DNA of 64,000 nucleotides. Source: Alphaproteobacteria bacterium (GTDB lineage: Bacteria; Pseudomonadota; Alphaproteobacteria; Micavibrionales; Micavibrionaceae). Where the stretch lies: NCBI GenBank assembly GCA_021775995.1, contig JAJFGS010000013.1:1-64000 (forward strand), written 5' to 3'. Under the pieces are notes generated by a model, which saw nothing but the letters and a program-made list of their open reading frames with translations, searched no databases and was not told the origin of the DNA. Shown in pieces: positions 28,945 through 37,016 of the stretch. Each line of letters opens with the position of its first letter. Position 1 is the stretch's first letter. Position numbers and translations under genes: made by a program.

Positions 28945-29283
28945 CTATTTAGCAAAAACTTCTTCGAGCGTTTCTTTTGCTTTATGCATGATTAATTTCC
29001 AATCTTCATTTATATGCATTTCTTCAAGAATGTCTGGTAATTTTTTGCAGTGTGTATCGTAGAACTGGTTAAATTCTTCTAGTTTTTCTTGTTCATTAGA
29101 ACTAAATGATCGTTTAAATAAGCGAGTATTAGGATGATAACAATCATCAAACCACATACATAGAAGCTCTGCTGGAACATTAGCTATAGGAATATCTTTT
29201 TGATATTTCAATTGATCTTCTTTTGAAGAGAGCAGTTCCAATAAATTTTTTATCGAATCTCTAAATGCGACAGTATCATCCAT
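28945..29283 (-). CDS. Hypothetical small acidic protein, 112 aa
   Basis: Begins MDDTVAFRDSIKNLLELL from the ATG at 29283, chosen because GTGGGAGTG lies 7 bases ahead; this site resembles that of the next gene. The protein is helical and rich in Glu and Lys. 'LLCMWFDDCYHP' near residue 42 and 'LEEFNQFYDTHCKKLPD' near 78 are its most distinctive parts. This overall pattern (WFDD.YHP, EF...F....LP, W..{I/V}...A...L) recurs in small bacterial proteins of unknown role, some next to contact-dependent toxins. I see no toxin gene here. The function is unknown. Confidence 0.65.
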   Translation of the reverse strand: MDDTVAFRDSIKNLLELLSSKEDQLKYQKDIPIANVPAELLCMWFDDCYHPNTRLFKRSFSSNEQEKLEEFNQFYDTHCKKLPDILEEMHINEDWKLIMHKAKETLEEVFAK

Positions 29284-29315
29284 ATTATTCACTCCCACTC
29301 AATAGTTAAGGCCAT

Positions 29316-29480
29316 ATTCTATTAATTTCAACTTCCGCTATGGGTCGATAGCTGATTTATATCAGCACTGGAAGTTGTTAGCAAATGAATGTCTGAGTCC
29401 GGCCAAGAGCGGACTTTCACAGTGGAATTAATCCACTCTTATGTTTTTATAAATTACTTCGCTCCAAATTCTTTGAGGTT
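29316..29480. repeat. Cluster of short inverted repeats
   Basis: Several hairpins are stacked: CAACTTCC/GGAAGTTG enclosing GCTGAT/ATCAGC, then AGTCCG-gccaagag-CGGACT, then GTGGA-attaa-TCCAC. No ORF with a ribosome site is present. It looks like degenerate repeat DNA or an RNA fold. Confidence 0.5.
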
Positions 29481-29490
29481 CGTAATGACG

Positions 29491-29979
29491 TTAATCAGGA
29501 ATAATTAGATTAACGAGTTTGTTCTTTGCTGGCTTTAATTCATTCCAATTTTCAATCGGACATTCTAAAACGGATAAAGTAGCGGGTGAATAATTACAAC
29601 ACAGCAATTCTCTATCCTTACCACCATCTTCATTTGCTAAAATATTAGCCAGTTGATGGATGCCTGGGTTATGCGCAATAATAAGAAGTGTTTCTTCTTT
29701 ATCACACCCGTGTATAGCGGTGAGCAAATCATCCGTTGATCCATTATAAATATCGTCGGAATGAATAATTTTTTGAACCACAGCATTGGCGGACTGAATA
29801 GTGTCCAACGTCATTCTGGTACGGTTGGCAGAGGAACATATCGCCAGCGTCATCGGCGGTAGAGAGGGCGCAAGGCTTTGTGCTTGTTCAATACCATGCG
29901 GTGTCAGGGGACGTTCTTTGTCATTCACGTCATAACTGCCTGCGGCTTGTGCATGTCTTAAGATAAAAAGTTTAAGCAT
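29491..29979 (-). CDS. sixA: SixA-type phosphohistidine phosphatase
   Basis: A 162-aa histidine phosphatase. The catalytic 'LRHAQA' is at residues 7-12, followed by 'ERPLTPHGIEQA', the partner Arg region 'SSANRTRMT' (~57) and the second His in 'LLIIAHNPGIHQLA' (~102). Family members remove phosphate from His of phosphorelay or PTS proteins. The start overlaps the end of rnd by 8 bases. Its last codons (encoding IIPD) lie inside a 21-base sequence that is also found in the palindrome loop at 28387-28407, so the 3' end appears to have been remade by a repeat insertion. Confidence 0.82.
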   Translation of the reverse strand: MLKLFILRHAQAAGSYDVNDKERPLTPHGIEQAQSLAPSLPPMTLAICSSANRTRMTLDTIQSANAVVQKIIHSDDIYNGSTDDLLTAIHGCDKEETLLIIAHNPGIHQLANILANEDGGKDRELLCCNYSPATLSVLECPIENWNELKPAKNKLVNLIIPD

Positions 29980-31120
29980 TAAATTTATGTATTTTTCCGT
30001 TTTTTAGGCCAAGGGTTATTTCCCCATTTTTAAGGGCGATTGCATCTTTACCAAAGACTTCTAAGCGCCAGCCTCTAACGGCGCTACAGTCGGGTTTGTC
30101 TTCAATAGCAATTTCTTCCAAATCGCTGACATTGGCGATTAACTTTGGTGCGACGTCGGCTTCACTACAATTAATTTTAAGTAATAATTTTAGCATCTCT
30201 AAAATGGGCGTCGCTTCTTTTGGGAAGGATTTACCGCGCTTTACTTTTGGCCAAGTGTCTTTGTTTGATTGTCGGGCTTTGCTGATAATGCTTAATAACT
30301 TAGTTGCATTATCGCCACGTGTCATGCCATGAGGGACATTACGGATACGGCTTAACCCTTCGTTGTTTTTTGGCATATAAACCGCAATATCGGCGAGCGC
30401 GTCATCCTTTATAATACGATTGCGGGGGACGTTCTTGGTGCGTGCGGTTTCTTCACGCCATTTAGCAAGCTCACGTAAGATCGCTAAAACTTCTGGCTTG
30501 TCTGTTCTGATTTTGATGCGCTTCCATACGGTATCTAGTGGTATTTCATAGGTGTCAGGGCTGGTCAGGATATCCATTTCCTGTTTCAGCCATCCGTCAC
30601 GCTTTTGTTTTTTAAGTTGTGCGTCTAGGCTTTCATAAACATCACGTAGATAAATCACATCATCTAAGGCATATTTTAATTGCTTGGAGGATAAGGGTCG
30701 GCGTGACCAATCGGTAAATTGTGCGTTCTTCGCCAGTGCGTGCCCGGTGATTCCTTCAACCAATTTGTTATAGGCGATGCTATCACCATAGCCGCAAACC
30801 ATAGCCGCGACTTGTGTATCAAAAATCGGGTGAGGGATGACGCCATTCATCTGATAGAAAATTTCGATGTCTTGCCGCGCTGCATGAAAAACTTTTAGTA
30901 CATTTTCATTTTGCATCAGAGCGTCTAGCGGTGCCCAATCTAGTTTATATTCAATCGGGTCAACGGCCACCGCCTCCACATCTGGTCCTGCCAGCTGTAT
31001 CAAGCATAGTTTTGAATAATAGGTTTTATCGCGTAAAAACTCGGTATCGATGGTGAGATAGGGTTTTTCTGACAGTTTGGCGCAGATTTCGTTTAATTGG
31101 TCTTGGGTTTGGATAATCAT
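29972..31120 (-). CDS. rnd: Ribonuclease D
   Basis: A 382-aa DEDD-family 3'-5' exoribonuclease for tRNA 3' maturation. The exonuclease motifs are 'TIDTEFLRDKTY' (~19-30, two acidic ligands), 'FHAARQDIEIFY' (~77) and 'YALDDVIYLRDVY' (~150). An HRDC domain (~205-285) and a second HRDC-like region follow. Length is normal. It is divergent from aspS with about 110 bases between. sixA overlaps its 3' end, so the two form an operon. Confidence 0.92.
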   Translation of the reverse strand: MIIQTQDQLNEICAKLSEKPYLTIDTEFLRDKTYYSKLCLIQLAGPDVEAVAVDPIEYKLDWAPLDALMQNENVLKVFHAARQDIEIFYQMNGVIPHPIFDTQVAAMVCGYGDSIAYNKLVEGITGHALAKNAQFTDWSRRPLSSKQLKYALDDVIYLRDVYESLDAQLKKQKRDGWLKQEMDILTSPDTYEIPLDTVWKRIKIRTDKPEVLAILRELAKWREETARTKNVPRNRIIKDDALADIAVYMPKNNEGLSRIRNVPHGMTRGDNATKLLSIISKARQSNKDTWPKVKRGKSFPKEATPILEMLKLLLKINCSEADVAPKLIANVSDLEEIAIEDKPDCSAVRGWRLEVFGKDAIALKNGEITLGLKNGKIHKFNA

Positions 31121-31231
31121 GTAAGGGTTTTACCGCTAAGCCGTTAAAATACCAAGAAGATTATAATAATTCTTTGCGTCTAGGGGCGTTTGGGGCTATA
31201 AAAAACCGTAAAAATTAGAGGATTTATCACT

Positions 31232-33046
31232 ATGCACCCATATCGTACCCATAACTGTGCCGAGCTTCGTCAGGACCATATTGACGATACAGTCAAGATT
31301 TCTGGCTGGATTCACCGTAAGCGTGACCATGGCGGGGTGTTGTTCATCGATTTGCGTGATACGCATGGCCTGACTCAATGTGTGGTGGATGAAGGCTCGC
31401 CTTTGCTGGCAGAGGTTGAAAAAATCCGCCCTGAGAGCGTGATTACCGTCACCGGTAAAGTTCGCCTGCGTCCGGGTGAAACACAAAACGCGACTATGCC
31501 AACCGGTGAGGTTGAACTTTATATTGATGAAATCGAAGTCCAAGGTGCCGCCGAAGTCATTCCTTTTCAGGTGGCTGAAGATGATGGGGCGGGGGAAGAA
31601 ATTCGCTTGAAATATCGCTACCTCGATTTACGTCGTGAAAAGATGCAGAAAAACATTCGCCTACGGAACGATGTTATTACTTCTTTGCGTGAACGTATGA
31701 AAGGGCAAGGGTTTCAAGAGTTTCAAACACCAATTTTAACGGCGTCCAGTCCAGAAGGCGCGCGTGATTTTCTTGTGCCGTCCCGTTTAAACCCTGGTAA
31801 ATTTTACGCTCTGCCACAGGCACCACAACAATTTAAGCAACTTTTGATGATGTCTGGCTTTGATAAATATTTCCAAATCGCACCCTGCTTCCGTGATGAA
31901 GATAGCCGTGCGGATCGCTCTCCAGGTGAGTTTTATCAACTCGATATGGAGATGTCTTTCGTGACGCAGGATGATGTGTTTAATGTGATTGAACCAGTGA
32001 TGCGCGGTATCTTCGAAGAGTTTGGTGGTGATCGTACAATCCATTCTGATTTTGTAAAAATTCCTTATCTTGAATCGATGATGAAATATGGCTCTGATAA
32101 ACCAGACCTGCGCAACCCATTGGAAATCGTTGATGTCACCGAAGTGTTCGCCCGTGATGATGTTGAGTTTAAAGCGTTTAAAGGCACAATCGAAAAAGGT
32201 GGCGTTGTTCGTGCTATCCGTGCGCCAAATGTCGGTGATCAACCGAGAAGCTTCTTTGATAAACTCAATAGCTGGGCGCAGGGTGAAGGCGCGCCGGGTC
32301 TTGGCTATGTGTTGTTTAAAGATGGCGAAGGCGCAGGACCCATTGCAAAATTCATTCCTGCCGCCGCGCAAGAAGAACTTAAAAAAATCAGTGGTGCCGA
32401 AGATGGTGATGCTGTGTTCTTTATTTGTAATCAAGAATTGGCCGCTGCAAAATTTGCAGGGGCGGCGCGTGAGGCAATTTGCAATGCCTTTCCTGAAGGT
32501 CATGTTGCTGCGCGTGAGCAGGGTGAGTTTAAATTTTGCTGGATCGTTGATTTTCCAATGTTTGAAATGGATGAAGAAACAGGGAAAATGGAATTTTCTC
32601 ATAACCCATTCTCTATGCCGCAAGGTGGTATGGATGCGTTAGAAAACCAAGATCCGCTTGATATTCTGGCATGGCAATATGATATTGTTTGTAACGGGAT
32701 TGAGCTATCATCTGGCGCAATCAGAAATCACAAACCTGAAATCATGGAAAAGGCATTTGATATGGCGGGCTATGATAAACAGGTTTTGGAAGATAAATTT
32801 GGCGGTATGTTAAACGCCATGAAATTTGGCGCACCGCCCCATGGTGGGATTGCACCGGGGATTGACCGTATTGTGATGATCTTGGCGGATGAGCCGAATA
32901 TCCGTGAAGTTATTGTCTTCCCGATGAACGGAAACGCGCAAGATTTGATGATGAAAGCACCAAGTACCGCCAGCGCGGAACAACTCAAAGAACTGAACAT
33001 CAAATTGGACTTGCCGAAAGCAAAGGTTAAAAGCGAAGCGGCTTAG
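31232..33046 (+). CDS. aspS: Aspartyl-tRNA synthetase (probably non-discriminating type)
   Basis: A 604-aa class IIb enzyme. It has an N-terminal OB-fold ('[23 protein letters not shown]'), motif 2 '[19 protein letters not shown]' (~221-239), the bacterial GAD insertion (~290-410) and motif 3 '[13 protein letters not shown]' (~540). 'SPGEFYQLD' is the wording of alphaproteobacterial AspRS, in contrast to 'QPEFTQ' of discriminating enzymes. Such AspRS also charge tRNA-Asn and need GatCAB. No gatCAB gene is in the window. The non-discriminating label is inference. Confidence 0.95.
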   Translation: MHPYRTHNCAELRQDHIDDTVKISGWIHRKRDHGGVLFIDLRDTHGLTQCVVDEGSPLLAEVEKIRPESVITVTGKVRLRPGETQNATMPTGEVELYIDEIEVQGAAEVIPFQVAEDDGAGEEIRLKYRYLDLRREKMQKNIRLRNDVITSLRERMKGQGFQEFQTPILTASSPEGARDFLVPSRLNPGKFYALPQAPQQFKQLLMMSGFDKYFQIAPCFRDEDSRADRSPGEFYQLDMEMSFVTQDDVFNVIEPVMRGIFEEFGGDRTIHSDFVKIPYLESMMKYGSDKPDLRNPLEIVDVTEVFARDDVEFKAFKGTIEKGGVVRAIRAPNVGDQPRSFFDKLNSWAQGEGAPGLGYVLFKDGEGAGPIAKFIPAAAQEELKKISGAEDGDAVFFICNQELAAAKFAGAAREAICNAFPEGHVAAREQGEFKFCWIVDFPMFEMDEETGKMEFSHNPFSMPQGGMDALENQDPLDILAWQYDIVCNGIELSSGAIRNHKPEIMEKAFDMAGYDKQVLEDKFGGMLNAMKFGAPPHGGIAPGIDRIVMILADEPNIREVIVFPMNGNAQDLMMKAPSTASAEQLKELNIKLDLPKAKVKSEAA

Positions 33047-33092
33047 AATTTTTTTATGAAAACTATTGATAATTTTATTAGTCTAATATAGA

Positions 33093-33422
33093 ATGTATAT
33101 GTACAAGGAAGTACAACTGGGTGACTTTAAAGAAATTAACGAATCTTCTATATTAAAAAAAATGACAGATAATATTGCAAAAGATAAACAGAAGGTTGTA
33201 GATGAGAATTATGAAGCATTCTCAACGCTGTTGCCTAATTTAATTGAAAAACATGCAGGCAAATTTGTTGTTATGCGTGATAAAAAACCGATACATTTTT
33301 TTGATACAATGCGTGATGCTGTTGTACACGCAACAGATAAATATGATGATGGTCTTTTCTCAGTACAAGAAATTACTGAAGAACCTATAGATATGGGGTG
33401 GCTATCTTGTGCAACGGTGTAA
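33093..33422 (+). CDS. DUF5678-like protein paired with a retropepsin
   Basis: A 109-aa cytoplasmic protein. The segment at ~48-95 ('LIEKHAGKFVVMRDKKPIHFFDTMRDAVVHATDKYDDGLFSVQEI') follows the DUF5678 pattern: 'H.GKyv.i....ii.{F/Y}.d...A...A.......f.v..{I/V}'. The first ~45 residues are helical and may not be conserved; the start could be the later Met at 33162. The reading frame overlaps the retropepsin-like gene by 14 bases, so the two are translationally coupled. DUF5678 proteins are commonly found beside small aspartyl proteases. Their joint role is unknown. Confidence 0.6.
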   Translation: MYMYKEVQLGDFKEINESSILKKMTDNIAKDKQKVVDENYEAFSTLLPNLIEKHAGKFVVMRDKKPIHFFDTMRDAVVHATDKYDDGLFSVQEITEEPIDMGWLSCATV

Positions 33423-33843
33423 ATTTTCTTTTGACTCAGAACATGGTGCTTTTATAGAGGTTGTTTTGTCTAAAGCAGCAAGCTTTACATTTAAAGAAGA
33501 AGAAATTTTAGAATCTCGTAAAAAAGTAAAAATGCTGATAGACACAGGGGCTACGACAACATCTATTGCCCCAAGAATAGCTCAGAATATGGGGTTATTA
33601 TCTTTAGGAAAACGTGATATGCGCTCTGCAACGGGTATTGTGCCTGTAAACCGTTATATGATTGATTTAGAACTTCCATGTTTTAGCCCTAACTATCTTG
33701 TTCAAGATTTAAACATCATAGATACTCCGTTTCCTAATGAATGGATACAAGGGCTTTTAGGAAGAAATTTTCTTGAAAAATTTGTTCTTGAAATTGATGG
33801 GCCAGGAAAATATATGAATCTAGCTATTCCATCAAACGATTAA
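33409..33843 (+). CDS. Retropepsin-like aspartyl protease domain protein
   Basis: A 144-aa protein with one copy of the retroviral-type aspartyl protease fold. The catalytic 'MLIDTGATTTSIAP' is at ~43-56 (D45-T-G), and the second hydrophobic-Gly block is 'GLLGRNFLEKFVLEIDG' (~114-130). One DTG implies a homodimeric enzyme. The GTG start at 33409 has GGGGTGG 7 bases upstream, inside the DUF5678-like gene, which supports coupled expression. No signal peptide is visible, so it is probably cytoplasmic. Confidence 0.78.
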   Translation: MQRCKFSFDSEHGAFIEVVLSKAASFTFKEEEILESRKKVKMLIDTGATTTSIAPRIAQNMGLLSLGKRDMRSATGIVPVNRYMIDLELPCFSPNYLVQDLNIIDTPFPNEWIQGLLGRNFLEKFVLEIDGPGKYMNLAIPSND

Positions 33844-34216
33844 AAACCCTAACCTTTCTTCATAAAACATACCTCTATCGTCATTGCGAGGAAGGCGAAG
33901 CCTGACGAAGCAATCCAGAAAGACGTAACCCCGTTTTTATAACGGGGTCTGATTGTGGCAAGTAAAGACCCCGCAACACGTGCGGGGTTTCCTAAAAGCT
34001 AGATTGCCGCGCTCGTTTTACTCGCTCGCAATGACGCCGCTTCCCTCATACGTCACTCTCGCTCACTTTACCGTCACCCCCGCCTTGAGCGGGGGTCTGG
34101 CATTTTTTACTGGATGCCCGCCTAAAGCGGGCATGACGGCACCCTTCTCTTAAAAAACACTAGGATTTTATTCCTTTTTGTGCTATCCTTTTTAGTTTTA
34201 TAAGGAGTATCACAAG
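33844..34216. repeat. Composite palindromic repeat element
   Basis: Gene-free stretch. An outer pair, GTCATTGCGAGG...GCAATC (33880-33915) and GATTGCCGCGCTCG...GCAATGAC (34002-34034), surrounds two hairpins: ACCCCGTT/AACGGGGT (33928-33948) and ACCCCGCA/TGCGGGGT (33968-33988). Two more hairpins follow: CCCCCGC/GCGGGGG (34077-34097) and GCCCGC/GCGGGC (~34116-34132). This is a nest of non-coding palindromes of the same type as at 28.3 and 42.5 kb. Confidence 0.85.
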
Positions 34217-34555
34217 ATGGGAAAGGGATGGAGCAAAGAGCGCAGAGAGGCCGCCGCCGCCCGTTGTCGGGCGCAGAAACCTTGGGAGAAATCAACAGGG
34301 CCCAAAACGCCGAAAGGCAAAATGCGTTCCTCGCTGAATGCCCTGAAACATGGGGATCGCTGTGCTCATTTTCAACATGCGCGTAAAATGCTCAAGCTCA
34401 ACCGTGAGTTTTTCAAAAATTATAAGGCGGTTTATACCATTGATATCGTGAAGATGAAGTTGGCGAACGAACTGATAACATTTAGGGACGAATATGGTTA
34501 TAACCCCTTGGAAAATAATGATCCTCAAACCGAGCAGGGGGGACCCCCCCTATGA
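34217..34555 (+). CDS. Small basic protein with GPKT-GK-S-NALKHG motif
   Basis: A 112-aa, strongly basic protein. 'WEKSTGPKTPKGKMRSSLNALKHG' near residues 28-51 is a motif I have seen in many short bacterial proteins ('STGP.T..GK..S..NA..HG'), often near repeats or mobile DNA. Its job is not known to me. It starts with AAGGAG 8 bases ahead of the ATG, directly after the composite palindromic element. A G6-A-C7 palindromic run closes the frame ('GGPPL') and would be prone to slippage. A DNA- or RNA-binding role is only inferred from charge. Confidence 0.65.
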   Translation: MGKGWSKERREAAAARCRAQKPWEKSTGPKTPKGKMRSSLNALKHGDRCAHFQHARKMLKLNREFFKNYKAVYTIDIVKMKLANELITFRDEYGYNPLENNDPQTEQGGPPL

Positions 34556-34668
34556 CAAAACACGACCAAACTGATAAAGCGAAGATTTTAGTTGTGAAAC
34601 AAGCTGTTATGATAAAAAATGAGCTTTGTACTTTTTTAATAAAACCCCAACTAGTTAAGGATATAAAA

Positions 34669-35181
34669 ATGAAATTACTTTCTCTTATGATGTTATTGTT
34701 TTTAACGATGCCTGTTTCTTCTGCCTATGCTTTAGAGGATGGAGATTTTTGGAGCGCCGTTCGTGTGCATTGGGGGCAATATGCGTCACCAGAAAATGTT
34801 ACTATTTTAAAGACGGATGTCACCTGTGACGGGGTCGAGGATTATATCGGTTCTCGTATTAATCTGGATAATCCTGATGGTCCTTTTTTCGAGGTGTTTC
34901 TGGTCAGTGACCAAGGGGATGATAGATATACTGAAGGGCAGAGCTTACCTTATACGGGGAGTTCCGAGCAGTTTGGTATTTGTGGCGAGCCGGGTGTGAT
35001 GGAAGATCCTGAGATCTTTGCAGAAAAATGGGATCAAAAAGATATTGATGATACGCTTGATATGGATGTTTGCCACACGCCGATTGGGGTTTCAGATGGC
35101 ATGTGTGACATTGTTTATTTCTTTTGGAATCAACAGGCGAAACAGGATGATGAAACGCGTCTTGTTTTCTTTAGAAATTAA
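34669..35181 (+). CDS. Secreted hypothetical protein, 170 aa
   Basis: I start at the ATG at 34669, which has AAGGAT 6 bases ahead and gives a clean signal peptide (MKLLSLMMLLFLTMPVSSAYA). The longer frame to 34552 adds 39 residues with no motif. The mature protein is acidic with four or five Cys ('DVTCDGVEDYI', 'FGICGEPG', 'MDVCHTPIG', 'DGMCDIVYFFW'), probably disulfide-bonded in the periplasm. No family is recognised. It converges on the PhnA-type gene with a 6-base gap. Confidence 0.75.
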   Translation: MKLLSLMMLLFLTMPVSSAYALEDGDFWSAVRVHWGQYASPENVTILKTDVTCDGVEDYIGSRINLDNPDGPFFEVFLVSDQGDDRYTEGQSLPYTGSSEQFGICGEPGVMEDPEIFAEKWDQKDIDDTLDMDVCHTPIGVSDGMCDIVYFFWNQQAKQDDETRLVFFRN

Positions 35182-35187
35182 ATTCGT

Positions 35188-35430
35188 CTATGCTTTTTTC
35201 AAAAAGCAGGTTTTGAGAACCAAGCCCTTTACTTGCTTGGTAGAGCATTCAATTTCTTCGGGCTTATACGGGTTCACACGGATGTTTTTAACCAAGGTTC
35301 CACGTTTTAATGTCGTGTTTGCGCCTTTGACTTTTAAATCTTTGATGAGCGTGACAGAATCTCCATCTTTCAACTCATTGCCATTACTATCCAGCACCTT
35401 GTCATCTTCCTCATCGTCATCATACGACAT
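35188..35430 (-). CDS. PhnA C-terminal domain protein lacking the zinc ribbon
   Basis: An 80-aa protein that carries 'VLDSNGNELKDGDSVTLIKDLKVKGANTTLKRGTLVKNIRV' followed by 'IECSTKQVKGLVLKTCFLKK', the PhnA/YjdM C-terminal SH3-like domain. The ~30-residue N-terminal zinc ribbon of full PhnA is replaced by a short acidic stretch (SYDDDEEDD). GAGGA precedes the ATG by 8 bases. Despite the historic name, PhnA-family proteins are not shown to use alkylphosphonates in general, so I do not assign a reaction. Confidence 0.8.
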   Translation of the reverse strand: MSYDDDEEDDKVLDSNGNELKDGDSVTLIKDLKVKGANTTLKRGTLVKNIRVNPYKPEEIECSTKQVKGLVLKTCFLKKA

Positions 35431-35475
35431 TGGAGAATCCTCTAATTTTCAAGAGTTGAAACGGTGTGTTCGGAA

Positions 35476-35817
35476 TCATGGACCTTTAGACTTAAGTTCA
35501 GCTTTAGCAATTCTAGGGTCAAAAATATCAAGAAACGCACCTTGTCCAAAAACATCAGCCTGCCTTAGAGGTACATATAAAATTCCCTCCTTCTCGGCCT
35601 CCCCTTCTATTGCTATGATACATGTCTTATTATCGTCTTGTAGGGCACATTTTGTCCAATTTTCTGTGGGAGCAGGTGATGAATTTGCTGGGACGGAAGG
35701 AGGAGGGATGAAAGGGACGGGCGTTGGTGTTTTTGTCTCTTCTTCTTGAGCAAATGCTGGTGTTGCCGACAAAAAAGCAATCGTTAAAATTGCTGCTTTA
35801 GTAAGTGATAGGCGCAT
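35476..35817 (-). CDS. Small secreted proline-rich protein
   Basis: A 113-aa protein with a clear signal peptide (MRLSLTKAAILTIAFLSATPAFA, cleavage after AFA) and AAGGAG just ahead of the ATG. A Pro/Thr-rich linker (~25-50) leads to a compact domain with two Cys ('WTKCALQDDNKTCIIAIEG') and 'LYVPLRQADVFGQGAFLDI'. The W..C...C.I pattern faintly recalls IalB-type invasion proteins, but the domain is too short to claim this. Location is probably periplasmic. Confidence 0.65.
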   Translation of the reverse strand: MRLSLTKAAILTIAFLSATPAFAQEEETKTPTPVPFIPPPSVPANSSPAPTENWTKCALQDDNKTCIIAIEGEAEKEGILYVPLRQADVFGQGAFLDIFDPRIAKAELKSKGP

Positions 35818-35894
35818 AATCTTCTCCTTGATATGAAAAACAAATATAAGTTCTTTTTATGCCTTTGAGGATTTGAGTCAAGGGTATTTTGTAT

Positions 35895-35998
35895 AATATC
35901 AACCTTAAAAAGGCAAACCCGGGAGCGTTAGGGGGCGCTCACCGGGTTCTATTAATCGGTTGCCTAGGTTTGGGTTCACGGTTAGGGAGGGCGGCAAG
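35895..35998. other. Structured intergenic segment (possible small RNA or double terminator)
   Basis: Two consecutive GC-rich hairpins: AACCCGG-GAGCG / CGCTC-ACCGGGTT around a GTTAGGGGG loop, and TTAATCGG-TTGCC / GGCAA-CCGATTAA around a ~28-base loop. Stems are long for terminators and no T run follows. It lies between two minus-strand genes. Confidence 0.45.
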
Positions 35999-36007
35999 CC
36001 GATTAAA

Positions 36008-36751
36008 TTATTGTGCTATTTTTTTTACCTTTGTATCTTTCGTCAGTTTTTTACTTTCAAACATGATGGCATCAGCGGCACTAAAGATATGTTCGGCTTT
36101 GCTGCCTTTCTTATATTCTTTAAGTCCAAGAGACGCCCTTACGGGAACTTCATTGCCTTCCCAAATGAAAGACAAATTGTTTAATTTTTTAATGAGGAAT
36201 TGCGCGCGTTCTGATGCTTGTTTGCGATCTGTGTTGACGAATAAAATTACGAACTCATCACCGCCTAAACGTCCTACTATATCCATTTTTCGGATATCAT
36301 TGTTCAACGTAACGGCAACTAATTTTAGGGTTGCGTCGCCCGCGCTATGACCATGAATGTCATTAATAGATTTAAAATTATCAAGGTCAATCATGATGAG
36401 TAAACCACCTTGGGACTTATCACGGTTTACCCGATCCAACTCTCTTTCAAATTCATATAAAAATCCGCGGCGGTTGGTGATGCCAGTTAACTCATCTGTA
36501 TCCGATAATTTTTCAAGTTCTTTTATACGTTCAGTTTGAGTTTTCAACTTATGTTCGGACTGTGCAATAATACCGTGCGCTTGTTTCAAAAGCGTCAAAG
36601 TTGAATTCATTGATTTCCACCAAGAATCCTTTTGTACTTCATGGCGCTCAAGATATGAGAAAACTTCATCGGCTTCATCCAGCCACTTTCCGCGTGGCAA
36701 GGTCGATTTAAGCCCATTCGTTATTGGTTTTTGTGGTATATTATTAAACAT
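36008..36751 (-). CDS. Diguanylate cyclase, GGDEF domain
   Basis: A 247-aa soluble protein. The N-terminal ~80 residues are helical with no known sensor, and a coiled coil ('QSEHKLKTQTERIKELEKL') leads into the GGDEF domain (~85-245). 'DELTGITNRRGF' opens it, and the active site is 'GRLGGDEFVILF' (~158-169). The product-inhibition I-site RxxD is present ('IRKMD', five residues before GGDEF). It should make cyclic di-GMP. It is divergent from eipB, with about 265 bases between. Confidence 0.9.
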   Translation of the reverse strand: MFNNIPQKPITNGLKSTLPRGKWLDEADEVFSYLERHEVQKDSWWKSMNSTLTLLKQAHGIIAQSEHKLKTQTERIKELEKLSDTDELTGITNRRGFLYEFERELDRVNRDKSQGGLLIMIDLDNFKSINDIHGHSAGDATLKLVAVTLNNDIRKMDIVGRLGGDEFVILFVNTDRKQASERAQFLIKKLNNLSFIWEGNEVPVRASLGLKEYKKGSKAEHIFSAADAIMFESKKLTKDTKVKKIAQ

Positions 36752-37016
36752 AAAATCTATCTTTTTGCTTGTTTCCGTTTTTCAAACCTATAAAGAGTTC
36801 TGCGAGTTCTGTGCCAAGTACAATAATCCAATGAAAACAATAGGTTAGATTTATAAGGCAGGTGTTTCGGTTTTGGTAATTTTTAATCTATACGGTAATT
36901 TTGATATAATAAACGGCAAGCTTTGCCCTGTTGTATTAATGTTTCTATAAAGGTCATATATGCCGTATGATGTTCGAATAATAAATTAATAAATTTTTTA
37001 GAAAAAAGTCTGTTTC
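36752..37016. other. Intergenic region between diguanylate cyclase and eipB
   Basis: An AT-rich 265-base divergent spacer. TATAAT-like sequence is present (gatataataaac near 36903-36914) but no clear -35 partner. I found no ORF with a ribosome site. Confidence 0.4.

Noticed and set aside
31787-32623. 278-codon minus-strand ORF inside aspS
   Set aside because: Antisense to conserved AspRS sequence; product is Phe/His/Thr-rich and resembles no protein family.
33953-34153. 66-codon plus ORF inside the palindromic block
   Set aside because: Lies wholly in nested palindromes with no ribosome site; translation is an accident of GC-rich repeats.
35018-35749. 243-codon plus-strand ORF across 35.0-35.7 kb
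   Set aside because: It covers the 3' end of the secreted protein gene and is antisense to two genes with good ribosome sites, one with a signal peptide and one with a PhnA domain.
35889-36350. 153-codon plus ORF over the structured spacer
   Set aside because: Antisense to the GGDEF domain; no ribosome site or family match.
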